Shown piece by piece: positions 11,261-22,798 of a stretch of DNA of 64,000 bases. The notes beneath the pieces were generated by a model. It saw only the letters and a list, made by a program, of their open reading frames with translations. It was not told the DNA's origin and made no database searches. The number at the start of each line of letters is the position of its first letter. Position 1 is the stretch's first letter. A program made the position numbers and the translations under genes. This DNA comes from Anniella stebbinsi. Its lineage: Eukaryota; Chordata; Lepidosauria; Squamata; Anniellidae. The DNA lies in the NCBI GenBank assembly GCA_029215795.1, contig JARDYH010000003.1:89436609-89500608 (forward strand). The letters run 5' to 3'.

Positions 11261-11580
11261 TAGGGTGACCAGATAAAATCCAGGTCAGGGCTCATGTAAC
11301 TTTAACAGTTGTAGAGAAAAGGGAATTTCAGCCGGTGCCATTTGTATGCAATTAGTTCCTGGCGAAATTCCCTCTTCATCACAACAGTTAAAGTTGCAGG
11401 GGCCCTGCCTTCTTCTGTATGTGGTCACTGTAGTATAGTGCCTGCAACTTTAACTGTTGCGATGAAGAGGGAATATCACCAGGAACTACTTGCATAGAAA
11501 TGACACTGGCTGAAATTCCCTTTTCTCTACAACTGTTAAAGTTACGTGAGCCTTGACCTGGATTTTATCTGGTCACCCTA
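11261..11580. mobile_element. hAT MITE, inverted dimer, copy 2
   Basis: It begins TAGGGTGACCAGATAAAATC and ends with the inverse, GGTCACCCTA. The 8-bp duplication GCATGTGG is perfect, at 11253-11260 and 11581-11588. This copy carries the AGATAAAATCCAGGTCAGG terminal variant also seen at 45927 and 30492, unlike the CATATGAAAAGGAGGACAGG variant of other copies. It is non-coding and palindromic. Confidence 0.9.
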
Positions 11581-11661
11581 GCATGTGGAAGCTTGGATGT
11601 TCACCCATATCTTCTTATCTGAATTGCAATATTTGTGCCAAAATACCAATGAGTGGATAAC

Positions 11662-11663
11662 CG

Positions 11664-11700
<37 letters not shown>
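11662..11700 (+). repeat. (AAT)n microsatellite
   Basis: An uninterrupted run of about 13 AAT units. Similar runs in this window terminate LINE copies, but no clear LINE tail precedes this one. Confidence 0.9.
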
Positions 11701-11702
<2 letters not shown>

Positions 11703-11819
11703 CAACTTTGTTACAAAATGCTGTACGTGAAGTAAAACAGGCCAGCAGTATACAAAATACAATCAATACAATAGTTCTAATAAAAGACCTTAACTGGATT
11801 TAAAAGAATATAACAATAA

Positions 11820-12765
11820 AGCCTTTTTTTCTGAGTGGAGATTAATATTAACCATTTTATTCACAGTAAATGGCATGGCACTCACAAATCTGAAAGCCTG
11901 TGTTCAGCAGCAGCAGCAGCAGCAGCTTCCAAAATGGCAGGATTGATTGCTCCTTTTGCTCTCCCATCCATAGCAATCAGATAGTGCCTGACATATCCTA
12001 CATGCCACATATTCAAAACAAGAGTCTTTGAGGGGTAGAGATGCCTCATCATTTCTGGACAAAAGAGATTTTCATGTAAGACTACAGCATGCATATGCTG
12101 TGAGCAAAAACCAATTCCCAGATTGCTTTTAGGAATGCATAAACATACCATATTTAATCCAAACTTACCTTCCCCAGTGACAAGATGTAGGACCTGTTCC
12201 AAAGCCCATTGGAATCAGTGGAAACACACCCTTGGAAGTCAGCCACAGACCTCAACCTAAACTCATGCACTCTCTAAAGCTAATTTCCTCTGGGAAAGCT
12301 TTTGCTCCCTCTTATGACCTATTTACAGCTAATATGATGCATCTGCCATTTAACTCTACAGCAAGGTTCTGACACCTGTACGTAAGAGTTGTCCAATGGC
12401 CCATCCCTGCAGCCTTATGGGTAGTCCATGAACCAGCTACATTCCAGAGTTTGGGATCAAGCATAAGCAATTGTAGCCAATGTTTCACAAGTATAAACGT
12501 TTACCCCTCCACACCATTGGACTACACAAGTCTGCAGCCTCATGAATGCATTTTGCTGTATTTTTACCCAGAAAACATCTTTTTCTAAAGAAATTTAAGT
12601 TAGAGCCAAAGCACATGGTAAGAGTTACCACAGGGATATCACCTAAAACAGCTCATTGTGAAGAGTGTCAGGCCCTTAATGTTTAATTTCAAGAGGAAAA
12701 TCCATCTTGTTCGCTCTTCCATGTTTATCTGCAAGACCATCCACCTTTTACAGCAACAAATGCTA
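11820..12765. other. No gene recognised; short (CAG)n
   Basis: A CAG run of about six units lies at 11908-11926. An open minus-strand frame through it has no recognisable domain. No other feature was seen. Confidence 0.35.
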
Positions 12766-12769
12766 CCTC

Positions 12770-13747
12770 TTGAGCATGTTCCAGATGGTGATGCTTGGGG
12801 ATAGTTGCTCCTCAAAGAAGGAGCTGTTGTATGGCATACCACAAGGCGCCATCCTATCCCCAATGCTGTTTAACATCTACATGAAACCGCTGGGACAGAT
12901 CATCTGGAGGCATGGGGCGAGGTGCTATCAGTACGCTGATGACACCCAAATATATTTCTCTATGCTTTTGACAACAGCATCAGCTAAGGATAGTGTGTCT
13001 TCTCTGAATGAATGTGTGAAGGTGGTAATGGGCTGGGTGAGGAAAAACAAACTGAAGCTGAATCCATATAAGATGGAGGTGCTTGCTGTCAAAGGCCCCA
13101 ACCTGGGTTTGGAGGTGTGTCAACCAGTTCTGGATGAGGCTACACTCCCCCTGAAAGGCTGTGTTCGCAGCTTGGGGGTGTTCCTGGATCCGTCGCTCCA
13201 AATGACGGCTCAGATAGATGCGACAGCCAAGAGTGCCTACTATCAGCTTCGGCTGATACGCCAGCTGTGCCCCTTCCTAGAGTTGTAAGACCTAAAGACG
13301 GTAGTGCACACATTGGTTACTTCGAGGCTCGACTTATGCAATGTACTGTACATAGGGATACCTCTGTGTCTAGTCTGGAAATGTCAACTAGTTCAAAATA
13401 TGGCAGCCAGGTTGGTCACTGGTACACCTAGGGGTGACCATATTATACCAGCTTTAAAATCACTCCACTGGCTGCCAATTACTTTCCGTCTGAAGTACAA
13501 AATGTTGTTCATTATTACCTTTAAAGCCCTACATGGTTTGGGTCCAGGTTACCTGCGGGATCGCCTTCTCCCATACAATCCGCCCCGCACGCTCAGGTCC
13601 TCTGGGAAGAATTTACTACAGTCAGCCAAAACTAGGCTGACAACTATTACCAGAGGACCTTCTCTTCTGCTGCTCCCAAACTGTGGAATGGCCTGCTGGG
13701 AGAGATTCACCAATTTAACAGTCTTTCGGGATTTAAGAAAGCTATAA
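12770..13747 (+). pseudogene. L2-clade ORF2 remnant, diverged copy
   Basis: The reading frame shows GIPQGAILSPMLFNIYMKPL (motif B region) followed by YADDTQIYF (motif C), then a thumb region and a stop at about 13286. A second frame from about 13300 continues with LVQNMAARLVTG and LHWLPITFRLKYK. It is the same clade as 6732-8280 but clearly more diverged, so an older subfamily or insertion. Motif A and everything upstream are missing. The 3' end runs to about 13925 with an AATAAATAAAT tail. Confidence 0.8.
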
Positions 13748-13925
13748 AGACTGATCTCTTCCAGCAGGCCTACCCAGTCGAATTTTAAGAGTTTTACTGG
13801 TATTTTAACAATGTATTAGTTTTATATATATATATTAACCAGTTTTATGTATTTTATATCATTCATTTTTAATGTTGTTCCCCACCTTGATCTAGAGGAA
13901 GAGGCAGGTAATAAATAAATAAATA
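13748..13925 (+). repeat. 3' end and tail of the diverged L2 copy
   Basis: The stretch holds CCCACCTTGATCTAGAGG, then GAGGCAGGTAATAAATAAAT, the usual L2 hairpin-plus-tail arrangement in degraded form. Confidence 0.6.
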
Positions 13926-13946
13926 TATTATTGTTATTATTATAAT

Positions 13947-13985
13947 CCAAAACATCTGGAGGGTACCAGGTTGGGGAAGGCTGAG
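13947..13985. mobile_element. Half of a palindromic MITE
   Basis: The stretch AATCCAAAACATCTGGAGGG plus ACCAGGTTGGGGAAGGCTG is one arm of the family seen whole at 52202-52336. Confidence 0.5.
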
Positions 13986-14129
13986 CAAGACTAATACTCC
14001 TTGGTTTCCAAGGCTCCTTAGGGAAGGAAGAAATATATAGTTATTCATACTTATAGGGCATTTTACCATGCTATTGCATTCTTCAGGCATATACCATGTT
14101 ATTGCATTCTTAAAGTTAAGCAAGTTCAA

Positions 14130-14386
14130 GCTGATAAATGTTTGAAGGTAGATCCAACATTGGGTTGGATCCAGATTTAGTCATAAATCATTGTGAAATA
14201 ACTGGATTTACTTTAAGTATGACCTAGTCTGGCTGAAGTCTTACTCCAAGTATGACCAAGTCTTTCCTTTCCTTTCTTTTTTCTTTTTTTTACAAACCAA
14301 TAAAATGTGAAAGGATCTAGTTCATACATATGTACATTCATACAGAACAAAAGGAGCATCACATCAAAACTCCAGATAACTGGGAA

Positions 14387-14426
<40 letters not shown>

Positions 14427-14747
14427 CAGGTTATTCCATCATATCAACAAAGTGTGTTCTGATTTTCTTTGCTGATAATGCAAAGTACTCTATAGTTGCC
14501 ACATCCAGATCTGACAGTGAATGGCAGACTCTTTTTACATCTGAAGCAAACTCACGAGATCCTAGGAGGCCAGCTATAAATTTAACTATAATACTACTGA
14601 GTGAGGGACATTTCAAGAGGGAAGCCACCAAATCCTAAATTGGACATGGACATTTCAGACACAATCTCTGCTTCCAGGGCACTTTCCTATAACATCTTTC
14701 CAGTTCAAGCATGGCAGAGATGTCAAATAGATGGTCCGGGGGCATAG
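14130..14747. other. No gene; (GA)n microsatellite
   Basis: A GA run occupies about 14388-14424. The flanks show no recognised family. Confidence 0.4.
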
Positions 14748-15450
14748 CAAATCCTTTTTGAGCTCCATCAAACCAGTGTTTTATTGCACCTTAGTCCTGT
14801 CTTGTTTACCGTTTTGCCCTGCGACACTCACACAACATCATCCTTGTCCTGCAGTCGTCTCACCTCTTCCCCTCCATTTTCCGTGTTTTTCTAGGGTGGG
14901 GAAAGTGTGGCATTTTTTCTCCACATGGGATAGAACCGCTGTTCCATCCCTGTGCATTGCCGTCCTTGCCCTATGTCATAAAGAACCGCCTTTGTGGAGA
15001 CGTGTTCATTGAAGGGTGGTCTTGCTAATAAAAGAGGAGGGCGTGCCAAGTTGCTCAAATGAACGGGCTTGTGCTGAGTCACTCGAACGGACTTCTGTTG
15101 CCCCAAAAGGCAGAAACAGTGCCTAATCAATCAAACGCTAAATTGTTAAAACAGTAGACAACGAAACCAGAGCGAGGGGTGGAAGGCACCCATGTCCATC
15201 GCAATGACCTTCATCCACAAGAACCAATGAACTGGAGGGGGAAGCAAAAGGGGCGAGGTGGGGGCAAGCACAGTATTGATACCAGGAAGCACGAGCCGGC
15301 ACAGGTCAAAAAGTAAACAAGGCGAATTAATGCAACAATGTGTGCATGTGAAAGTGACAAGCACTTGACACACTAATGAAACAGAGGTGGAAATCACGGG
15401 TGCATACCAGGAAAAAAAAATAGGTGTGATGGAGCTCTTTGAATCCTTCC
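14748..15450. mobile_element. Possible DNA transposon remnant with TIRs
   Basis: The left boundary reads TTGAGCTCCATCAAACCAGT. The right boundary, on the minus strand, reads AAGAGCTCCATCACACCTAT. Both are followed inward by a T-rich tract and then a CACC block. The inverted match is short and imperfect, and no target duplication was found. It could also be chance similarity. Confidence 0.35.
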
Positions 15451-17741
15451 TGCAGTCCAACTACACTTCTCTCAGAGTAAAGAACTTCCTTAGGAGTGCA
15501 AAAGCCCCATTCAGAAATTAGCCCCTATATGTGCAAAGCAGCAGCAGCAGCAGCACAGAGCCAAAACACCACTGCCCAGTTCCACCCTAGGACATGGAAA
15601 ATCTGAAGGGGAGGCTTGTGCAATGCCAGCCCCAAGTTTGGGAGGACCCTTGGACAAGACACCCACCATGGACCCCCTCCCGCAGTGAGTCTACCTACTC
15701 ACTGCCATTTTCACCAGGGACTATTGCTCCTCATCCACTTTCGCATTATTGCTGCCACTTGAGGCAGAGTCATCGATCGCTCCTCATCCTTCCCACCACC
15801 ATTCTCTGGGCCAGGCTGAGAGGCAGCTTGCAATGCTGAAGAGGAGGAGCAAGTCCAGGGGGCTCTTGTCAAGGGTAGGCATGCCCAACCATGCCTTTCC
15901 TTGACACCAGCTCTAAACCCATGTGCATTGAGATGCAGGAGTCCAGATTGTGAGGAGCCTACTGGGGTTCAGCTGAACATCCATAGGTTCCCCCTTCAGA
16001 CTGTCCAGGTAATGTACAAAGGTCTGTGTCAGAACGGTGATGTTAAGGTGGGGGGGGCAGTGCCCCTCTGCATAAGAAGGCTCTTTCCTGAAGGGGGCTA
16101 AAGAAAAAAGAAAAAAAGGGGGGGAAAGCATTGTGTCTGACCAATTGCTAAAGCATGCTACAGAAACTATTATAATCATTGAAAAATTATGGGTGTGGCT
16201 CCTGAGCATCAGTTGAATGGGAAATTTGATCCTCCAACTCATCTAAATTTGACACTCCAGGACCCCCATATCTAGAGTAGCAACAATTGGTTGATTCTTG
16301 CATTTCAAGCTGATCATAAAGCATAGAAGAAACATTAAAAACAGAAAGAAAAACTACCCTTTAAAAGCAGGGAAATTATAGTATAAAACACAGAGAGCAT
16401 CCTGAAATGATTATACTACAGACCTAGACTCATCAATGCAACCTTCCCAATCACATCTTCACCTGATCATGTGCTGTACATGTGTGGTCTCCGTAAAGGC
16501 CATATGTTGGTGATGGTGTGGGAGAATCCAAGGTTCAAAGCAAACTTGGTTCTCCTTGGTATGAATTTAGCTGCTGTTCTTGTTCTCATTGGCAGGGCTG
16601 TTATTTAATCAGCATCTAATGGTGCCCAAATTGAACCCTTTTAAGCTTAAAATGTGACCTCCAGTGGATCTTAAATTTTACATGCTTTTTAAAGCATTTC
16701 TGACATGATGTCAACTGAAACATCAAGTCTCTCACCAATTCTAACAAAAAAAAATTCAGTCAGGTCTGGAAATCAGATCTGAATTCCACAGATATTGTTC
16801 TTTTCTTCATAGATAAGTGGACATAATCCCTTTTGGCAACAACAAGCACTTTGTCATATGTCAATGTTTCAGTGGATTGAAGAGTGCAGGGAAATACATC
16901 AAATTCTAATCCTCCCATCCTATACTTTGGTTCTAAAATAGGCTTGAACAACTTGTGACTAACTAGCCAGGTCAGGTGGTCAATCAGGGACACAACCAAC
17001 CAGCCAGGTCAGGTGACCAATCAGGAACACAACCAACCAGCCAAGTCAGGTGGCCAATCAGGGATGCAAACTCATCTTTTCCCACGGTTGTTGCCTATTT
17101 GAGAATATAAAAATAGAGGGTTGCATTCAGTTAAGTGGGTCATAGATAGGTATGTATGAGGATTTGGTTAAATCTGTTCCATCTGTGTTTCATGTATCAT
17201 GAGGCACCTTTTGTTCTGTTGTCTGCTCATTGATGGAATCAGATTTTTTTTCGGGATGCATGAGAATTTTGCTCCACTCATGCAAATGTGCATTAGCGCT
17301 AATGTGCACTTGTACTAAAGCACATTTGCACTAAAGCATATTAATGTGAGTGCAAATTAGCACAAATCCCTCCCCCAAATGTAAAAAGTCTGCAAGTGAA
17401 AAGTTTGCATGTCTGTAGAATCTGTATGACTTGAAAAAATCTGGTTGTTGCAGAATCCACAGACTGGATTCCTAGAAATCTGAACTCATTTGAATCCATT
17501 GCAGAGTTCTTCAACATCCCCCATCATAAATTGTGCAGGATTACTCTAGAAGCTAATCCCTTCATCATGTTCGGTGCATGTGTTGAGTCTCATCATGGTT
17601 AAGGCCAGGTGCTTTGGCCACCTATGCACAATGTGGCAGCCCAATCTCCCTCCAGTTAGAGCCAAGTAGGATATTTTTGTTCCCTGAGATTGAGGAGGGA
17701 GTTTATTTATCTATTCCACACTCTAGCTTTTGCATTTCACA
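15451..17741. other. No gene recognised
   Basis: A long stretch without identifiable genes. It contains a short CAG run at 15540-15556 and a small tandem repeat at 16961-17070. Everything else is unassigned. Confidence 0.35.
16961..17070 (+). repeat. Short tandem repeat, three units of about 41 bp
   Basis: Three imperfect units each contain AGCCAGGTCAGGTG(G/A) CCAATCAGG then ACACAACCAACC. The third has drifted (AAGTCAGG, ATGCAA). Confidence 0.7.
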
Positions 17742-17800
17742 GCCAAACACTGATAGGTGCAAGATATCGCTTTGAGTCCCAGCCCTGGGAAAAAGGCAGG

Positions 17801-17832
<32 letters not shown>
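17742..17832 (+). repeat. LINE 3' tail with (ATA)n
   Basis: TATCGCTTTGAGTCCCAGCC and AAAAAGGCAGGATAATAAT form an L2-like 3' hairpin end with a trinucleotide tail. It directly precedes the R4 remnant, suggesting that the latter landed in or beside this tail. Confidence 0.55.
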
Positions 17833-17833
<1 letters not shown>

Positions 17834-17839
17834 TAACAG

Positions 17840-18431
17840 TGTAACAACAGACCTATGCAGGAAATGCCATCAGTTCCAAGAAACAATAGAGCATATAACA
17901 GGAGGATGTAAAATTCTGGCAGGAATGGACTATACGGACAGACACAATACAGCTGCAAAAATAATTCACCAACAACTGGCCATCAAATTCAACCTTATCA
18001 AACAACCTACACCATACTATACATATTCACCCAAAACAATCCTGGAAAATGCAGATCATAAAATATACTGGGACAGAACAATTCATATGGACAAGACAAT
18101 GCCTCGCAACTGACCAGACATAACGTTCATAGACAAAAAAGAAAAACATGCATACTTCATTGACATAGCAATACCGAATGACAAAAATATTGTTAAAAAG
18201 GAAGAAGAAAAAAGAGACAAATATACACCACTGCCCATGGAAGTCAAAGAACTATGGCAACAGGAAAAGGTCACAGTTATTCCATTAGTCACATCAGTCA
18301 CCGGAATCACATCAAAAAAATATACAGTAAACCTCCAGAAACTGGGCCTACCAGAATACATCCACACCAACATCCAGAAAGCAGTCATAATTAAAACATG
18401 CTCAATCGTCAGGAAATTCCTGAATCAATAA
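17840..18431 (+). pseudogene. R4/Dong-clade LINE C-terminal endonuclease remnant
   Basis: The frame encodes a CCHC-type zinc knuckle (CRKC, then H, then GGC) followed by a domain with PDITFID...YFIDIAIPND. This has the PD-X(about 14)-D arrangement of the restriction-like endonuclease of R2/R4-type LINEs. The rest reads openly to a TAA at 18429-18431. One internal TGA at 18111-18113 sits exactly where an arginine precedes PD in relatives, consistent with a CGA-to-TGA CpG decay. The reverse transcriptase is missing (5' truncation). An AAT tail follows at 18497. R4/Dong elements are known from lizards, which supports the squamate call. Confidence 0.8.
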
Positions 18432-18495
18432 AAGACAGTATGACTTGGCAAAGCCGGTCATGTCCGTCTAGAAAAACCACCACGCGCGAGAAAGA

Positions 18496-18496
<1 letters not shown>

Positions 18497-18532
<36 letters not shown>
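18497..18532 (+). repeat. (AAT)n tail of the R4 remnant
   Basis: An uninterrupted AAT run about 65 bp after the R4 stop codon, probably the 3' end of that element. Confidence 0.8.
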
Positions 18533-18533
<1 letters not shown>

Positions 18534-18893
18534 TGTCATTCCATTTGGCAAGTATCAGAGACAGTAAAGATATTCTGCTGCCTGAGGCAGACCAGCAAAT
18601 ATCTCCCACCTCCTCCTCCCAACTCAATTTGCAAAGAATCCAAAGCCACTCAAGTTATTTTGCCAGAAAATCCCACAAGTACCTTTCTCTCTCCTTTGCA
18701 GTAATACAATACTGATAAATTAAATGGCAAACAATTTGCTGCCCTTTCATGACACACTTAAAATCAGCTGCCTGTGATGGCCGCTTCACTCTGCCTAATG
18801 ATAGGGCCAGACAGTGGCAAGGTTCATGCAACACACTAACCCACCATGGGCTATCATGTTGTCAGATGAACAACTGGGCCATGTTCAAGAGAT
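18533..18893. other. No feature recognised
   Basis: Unassigned sequence between the R4 tail and a CR1 fragment. Confidence 0.35.
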
Positions 18894-18970
18894 TACATAA
18901 GAACACAAGAAGAGCCATGCTGGATCAGACCAAGGATCATTCTCATTCTGTACTCATGAGTCATGACCAA
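18894..18970 (-). repeat. CR1-clade 3' end fragment, minus strand
   Basis: The stretch ATAAGAACACAAGAAGAGCC followed by ATGCTGGATCAGACC is the inverse of the CR1 end seen at 20900-20940 and 43470-43510. Confidence 0.55.
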
Positions 18971-19158
18971 GACCCATTAGGCCTATGGCAGATTCACTGT
19001 AGCTTCCATGATGTTAGGGCTCTAGTTTGTGGCCCAATATTGCTGCTGCAGCAAAAAAAAAAAAAAAGTCTCCCAGAAGTTGTCCATCCCTGGTCAAGGC
19101 ATTCCAGAGCTCTACAAGCCAGCAAGGAAGCTTGTTTTGTACAGCAGAAGCAGTTGTC

Positions 19159-19476
19159 TAGGGTGACCATATGGAAAGGAGGACAGGGCTCCTGTATCTT
19201 TAACAGTTGCATAACAAAGGGAATTTCAACAGATGTCATTTGTAGGCATGTAGCACCTGGTGGAATTCCTTCTTCATCACAACAGTTAAAGCTGCAGGAG
19301 CCCTGCCCTCTTGTATCTGGTCACTCTAATGTAGCTCCTGAAGCTTTAGTTGTTGTGATGAAGAGGGAATTTTACCAGGTGCTGCATGCCTACAAATGAC
19401 TCCTGCTGAAATTCCCTTTTCTATGCAACTGTTGAAGATACAGGAGCCCTGTCCTCCTTTTCATATGGTCCCTCTA
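19159..19476. mobile_element. hAT MITE, inverted dimer, copy 3
   Basis: Ends are TAGGGTGACCATATGG and CATATGGTCCCTCTA. The interior belongs to the subfamily with GTATCTTTAACAGTTGCATA and CATGTAGCACCTGG, as at 23690 and 56375. I found no matching 8-bp flank, so the duplication has decayed or an end was altered. It is non-coding. Confidence 0.8.
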
Positions 19477-20524
19477 GTGGGTAGAGCCCAAGCTTTCTAA
19501 TTGGATCCTGATGTTACAGTGGCTCTTAGTAAGGGCTTTTGGGGTCAACTGAGTACACTTCAAGGATTGTGGAGACCATAATGGGATGCAGGAAAACAGA
19601 TAAATGTGTGGCTGTGGTAGGACACACCTTGACAGCCATGATTTAGGGATTGGCAAATTCATATTTTCTGATGGTAACTGCATTGATGCTCTTTTCTTTT
19701 TCTTCTTTTTTTTTCTTTTCCAAAGAATGGTATAAAGCTAGCCAGTTGCATGGGCAGGATGCCAGATTTGCAGCCTTTGAAAATAATGCTAAAAAGTATT
19801 ACACTTCTCAAGATAATCTTGTGATGAAGGGAAGTGTTTTCTGGCTTTTCTTTTTGTTCTCTATTATGAATAGAGGTCTCTCTACGCCCTTCCAACCTAG
19901 TGCCATATTGGGGTGAAAAGCAGCCTACATAAGACCAAAGTATTGAGCTCATCTGTCAACTGGATGTGTTTGGTATTCAGCGGGCTGCTCCGCATCTTAA
20001 CAGTAAATGACTATGGACCACACAAATACAACTGCACCATGTCACTAAAGTATCAATAAACAATGGCTGTGCTGAAAATCCTAATATCCTAACTTTTGTA
20101 AATAAAACAACAGAGTAAAGTGCAGTGCAAGCAGTCCATTTAGCATTGTCCAGAGTCGGTAGTTGGAAGTGGTTATGTGGCAGGGAGGATGATGAAGTCT
20201 CATTAGTCACATTTGTGTACACAAGAGAAAAGCTTTTCTTCTGCTACTTTGAGTCAAACAGATTAATCTTGTAATCATCTGCATATTTTGTGCATTCCAA
20301 ATGCTGGACAAACATGGAAAGCTTTCTCTGTTTGCTTATCACTTGGGGAAATATTCAACAGCGTTAGGCAATTCTGACCATATAGCCCAGCTTTTTGATT
20401 CTGAAAAGGGCTAAAAGCCACGTAGCTCTGACAAAGACTGATAGCCAAATGGTTCTGTGATGCTCACAAGAAGGGTATAGGGGCAACAGTGTGTGGAATA
20501 AAGAAAGTGGACAGGGAGTCATTT
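19477..20524. other. No gene recognised
   Basis: There is a pyrimidine-rich run at 19690-19722. No reading frame with family resemblance was seen. Confidence 0.35.
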
Positions 20525-20945
20525 TTCTCCCTCTCTCATAATACTAGAACTCAGGGTCATCCCATGAAGCTGATTGGTGGGCAATTCAGGAGATATATAA
20601 GGAAGTACTTCTTCACACAGCTCATAGTTGAACTATGGAATTCACTTCCATAAGATGTAGTGACCACCACCAACTTGGATGGCTTTAAAAGGGCATTGGA
20701 CAAATTCCTGGAGGAGAAGGCTATCAGTGGCTACTAGTCCTGATGGCTATATGCTTCTTCCAGTATCAGGGATGTATGTCTATGTACACCAGTTGCTGGG
20801 GAACATGACTGGGAGGGTGCTATTTCACTCAGGACCTGCTTCTGGGTTCCCCGTGGGCAGTTGGATGGCCACTGTATGAACAGAATACTGGATGAGATGG
20901 ACCCTTAGCCTGAACCAGTAGGGCTCTTCTTGTGTTCCTATATTC
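20525..20945 (+). repeat. CR1-clade LINE ORF2 end and 3' UTR
   Basis: A decayed frame reads like the CR1 carboxyl end: FFTQLIVELWNSLP, a stop, then NLDGFKRALDKFLEEKA. It is followed by the non-coding end closing CAGTAGGGCTCTTCTTGTG. The same unit occurs at 43110-43515 and, much decayed, at 61396-61630. No intact ORF. Confidence 0.7.
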
Positions 20946-20998
20946 TTAACAATCCTCTCCTGTCTTGTGTTCCTATATTCTTAACAATCCTCTCCTGT
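20928..20998 (+). repeat. Direct duplication of about 36 bp
   Basis: The block CTTGTGTTCCTATATTC then TTAACAATCCTCTCCTGT is present twice in tandem, duplicating the junction of the CR1 end with its flank. Confidence 0.75.
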
Positions 20999-20999
20999 T

Positions 21000-21716
21000 T
21001 GTCCCAGGAATTGGCCTTTAGAGGTATGCATGTTGAGGTTCCCTATCATTCCCACTAGCCATCAGTAGGACTGTTCCGTGGTGCACTTTGGTGATCCTTG
21101 CTTCTGGCTGGTACATGTTGGGAATTTTAGGAGTTTTTTCAGTCTAAACATGCATATGATTTCACCTTAAGTTAATTATGCATTCTATGAAGAAATAATT
21201 CCTTGTTCTGCCTTCAAACCTGCTGCTGACTTATTTCGTTAGGTGAGCAGGAGTTCGTATTTTGAGCAAAGGGAACTGCATAACTGTGGAGTGCTCGACT
21301 GATCAAAATTCCGTAAAGTCTCACTTCCTGTCATAGCGTTAATGATTCATTCTCATATGACCTTGGTTCTAATTTGCCCCCATTAACACCAGAGAGAATT
21401 GTAATCTGTAATCTGAGAATATTTTATCACACCATTTCCTTCTACTGCACAGTCAGATTTTTCCTGGTAATTCAGTGCTGCAACGCAGTCACTTGCCTGA
21501 ATTATCCCAAGACACCCTAATTAGCCTCAACACATGTGAGAAATGGAGGAGTCTGGGTAAGTGCAGATTGAGTTTGGGTAATTTACTTTTTCTCTTTTAG
21601 GAGCTGAAGTTCACATAAGCTGCCTCCCCACTTCAGTCTGAGCATGCTGTAGGCTTGGCTTGTGACTGACAAATTGACAACTCACATAATTTTGCCTTAA
21701 CTTTCTGATCATTGCT
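21000..21716. other. No feature recognised
   Basis: Unassigned sequence without a convincing frame. Confidence 0.35.
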
Positions 21717-21835
21717 ACCATTTATTTATGTATTTATTTACTAAAACATTTATATCCCACCCTATATCGCTGGGATCTCAGGTTGGCGTACAGATAAAAT
21801 CAAAGGAACAGTATAAAGCAATAAATATGCACAGC
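21717..21835 (-). repeat. LINE 3' end fragment, minus strand
   Basis: It opens with a TTTATTTATGTATTTATTTA run, then TATCCCACCCTATATCGCTGG, then a GGCGTACAGATAAAA block: the inverse of an L2-type tail and hairpin. Confidence 0.5.
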
Positions 21836-21888
21836 TAAAAACAAATTAAACAATTAATCATGCTTGCTTGACAGACAGAGAGCCAGAG

Positions 21889-22798
21889 CCGATCTACACA
21901 CTAGCTTTGTAACATTTTATAAGGGTTACAAAAACTCTTTGGGCCACATGACTAGGCTGACTATATGAAAAGGAGGACAAATCTCATGTAACTTTAACAG
22001 TTGTAGAGAAAACGGAATTTCAGCCAGTGTCATTTGTATGCAATTAGTTCCTGGTGAAATTCCCCCTTCATCACCACAGTTAAAGGTGCAGACATTATAC
22101 TAGAGTGACCATATACAAAAAAAGGCAGGGCACCTGCAACTTTAACTGTGGTGATGAAGAGGGAATTTCACCAGGAACTAGTTGCATCCAAATGACACTG
22201 GCTGAAATTCCCTTTTCTCTACAACTGTTAAAGTTACATGAGCCCTGTTCTCCTTTTCATATGGTCAACCTACACATGATGCACTCCCTTGAACGTTGTA
22301 TACTCGAGGTTTTTTAAAACTCACTTCAGCTATATACAACATTTTTTACTTTTAATAAATTGTTTTAAGTAAAATAATATGTCCTTCCTTACCGTTTGTG
22401 ATTTGTGGGGGCAGTGCTTCGTTTACCAGCATCCAAATGCTTAGCCATTGATTGGTGGGGAAGAAAGAGGGGCTAAGGAAGAAGTGAGCGAGTGAACTAC
22501 AACACCCACAATGCTTTGCCCTATACTCATTGAAAGCTAGGGAATGAAAGGGGAACTAAGGAGGAAGTGGGCGAGTGAACTACCATGCCCACAATGCCGT
22601 AAACTCATTGTAAAAATGAAACAAAGAGACGGGCAGAAGGGTGTGAGACTGCACACACTGCTTTGAAGAGTGAAGAATTTTTCTACTGTAACATGAGTAC
22701 TCCTTAATGTGGCCTAAGACGTTTTGGAACGCACCTATTTGGAACGTTTTAAAATACTATGTAAAACATTACAAGGTACTGTAATGTTCCCAGTAGAT
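21889..22798. mobile_element. MITE, GATCTACAC-end family, copy 2
   Basis: It starts CCGATCTACACACTAGC and continues with TTTTATAAGGGTTAC, as in 6149-6720. It is interrupted at 21953-22272 by a hAT MITE, then resumes with TGCACTCCCTTGAACG and ends AAAACATTACAAGGTACTG. The outermost right end is rearranged (GTTCCCAGTAGATAGGTTCCCAG). It is non-coding. Confidence 0.65.
21953..22272. mobile_element. hAT MITE, inverted dimer, copy 4 (nested)
   Basis: Ends are TAGGCTGACTATATGA and TCATATGGTCAACCTA. Flanks are CACATGAC (21945-21952) and CACATGAT (22273-22280), an 8-bp duplication with one mismatch. The host sequence at this point in the sibling MITEs is CACATGACGCA or CACATGATGCA, confirming the insertion site. 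The centre again holds an internal-end relic, TAGAGTGACCATATAC. Confidence 0.88.

Noticed and set aside
18749..19399. 216-codon plus-strand frame
   Set aside because: It runs through a minus-strand CR1 fragment, a poly-A run and a hAT MITE, and has no domain.
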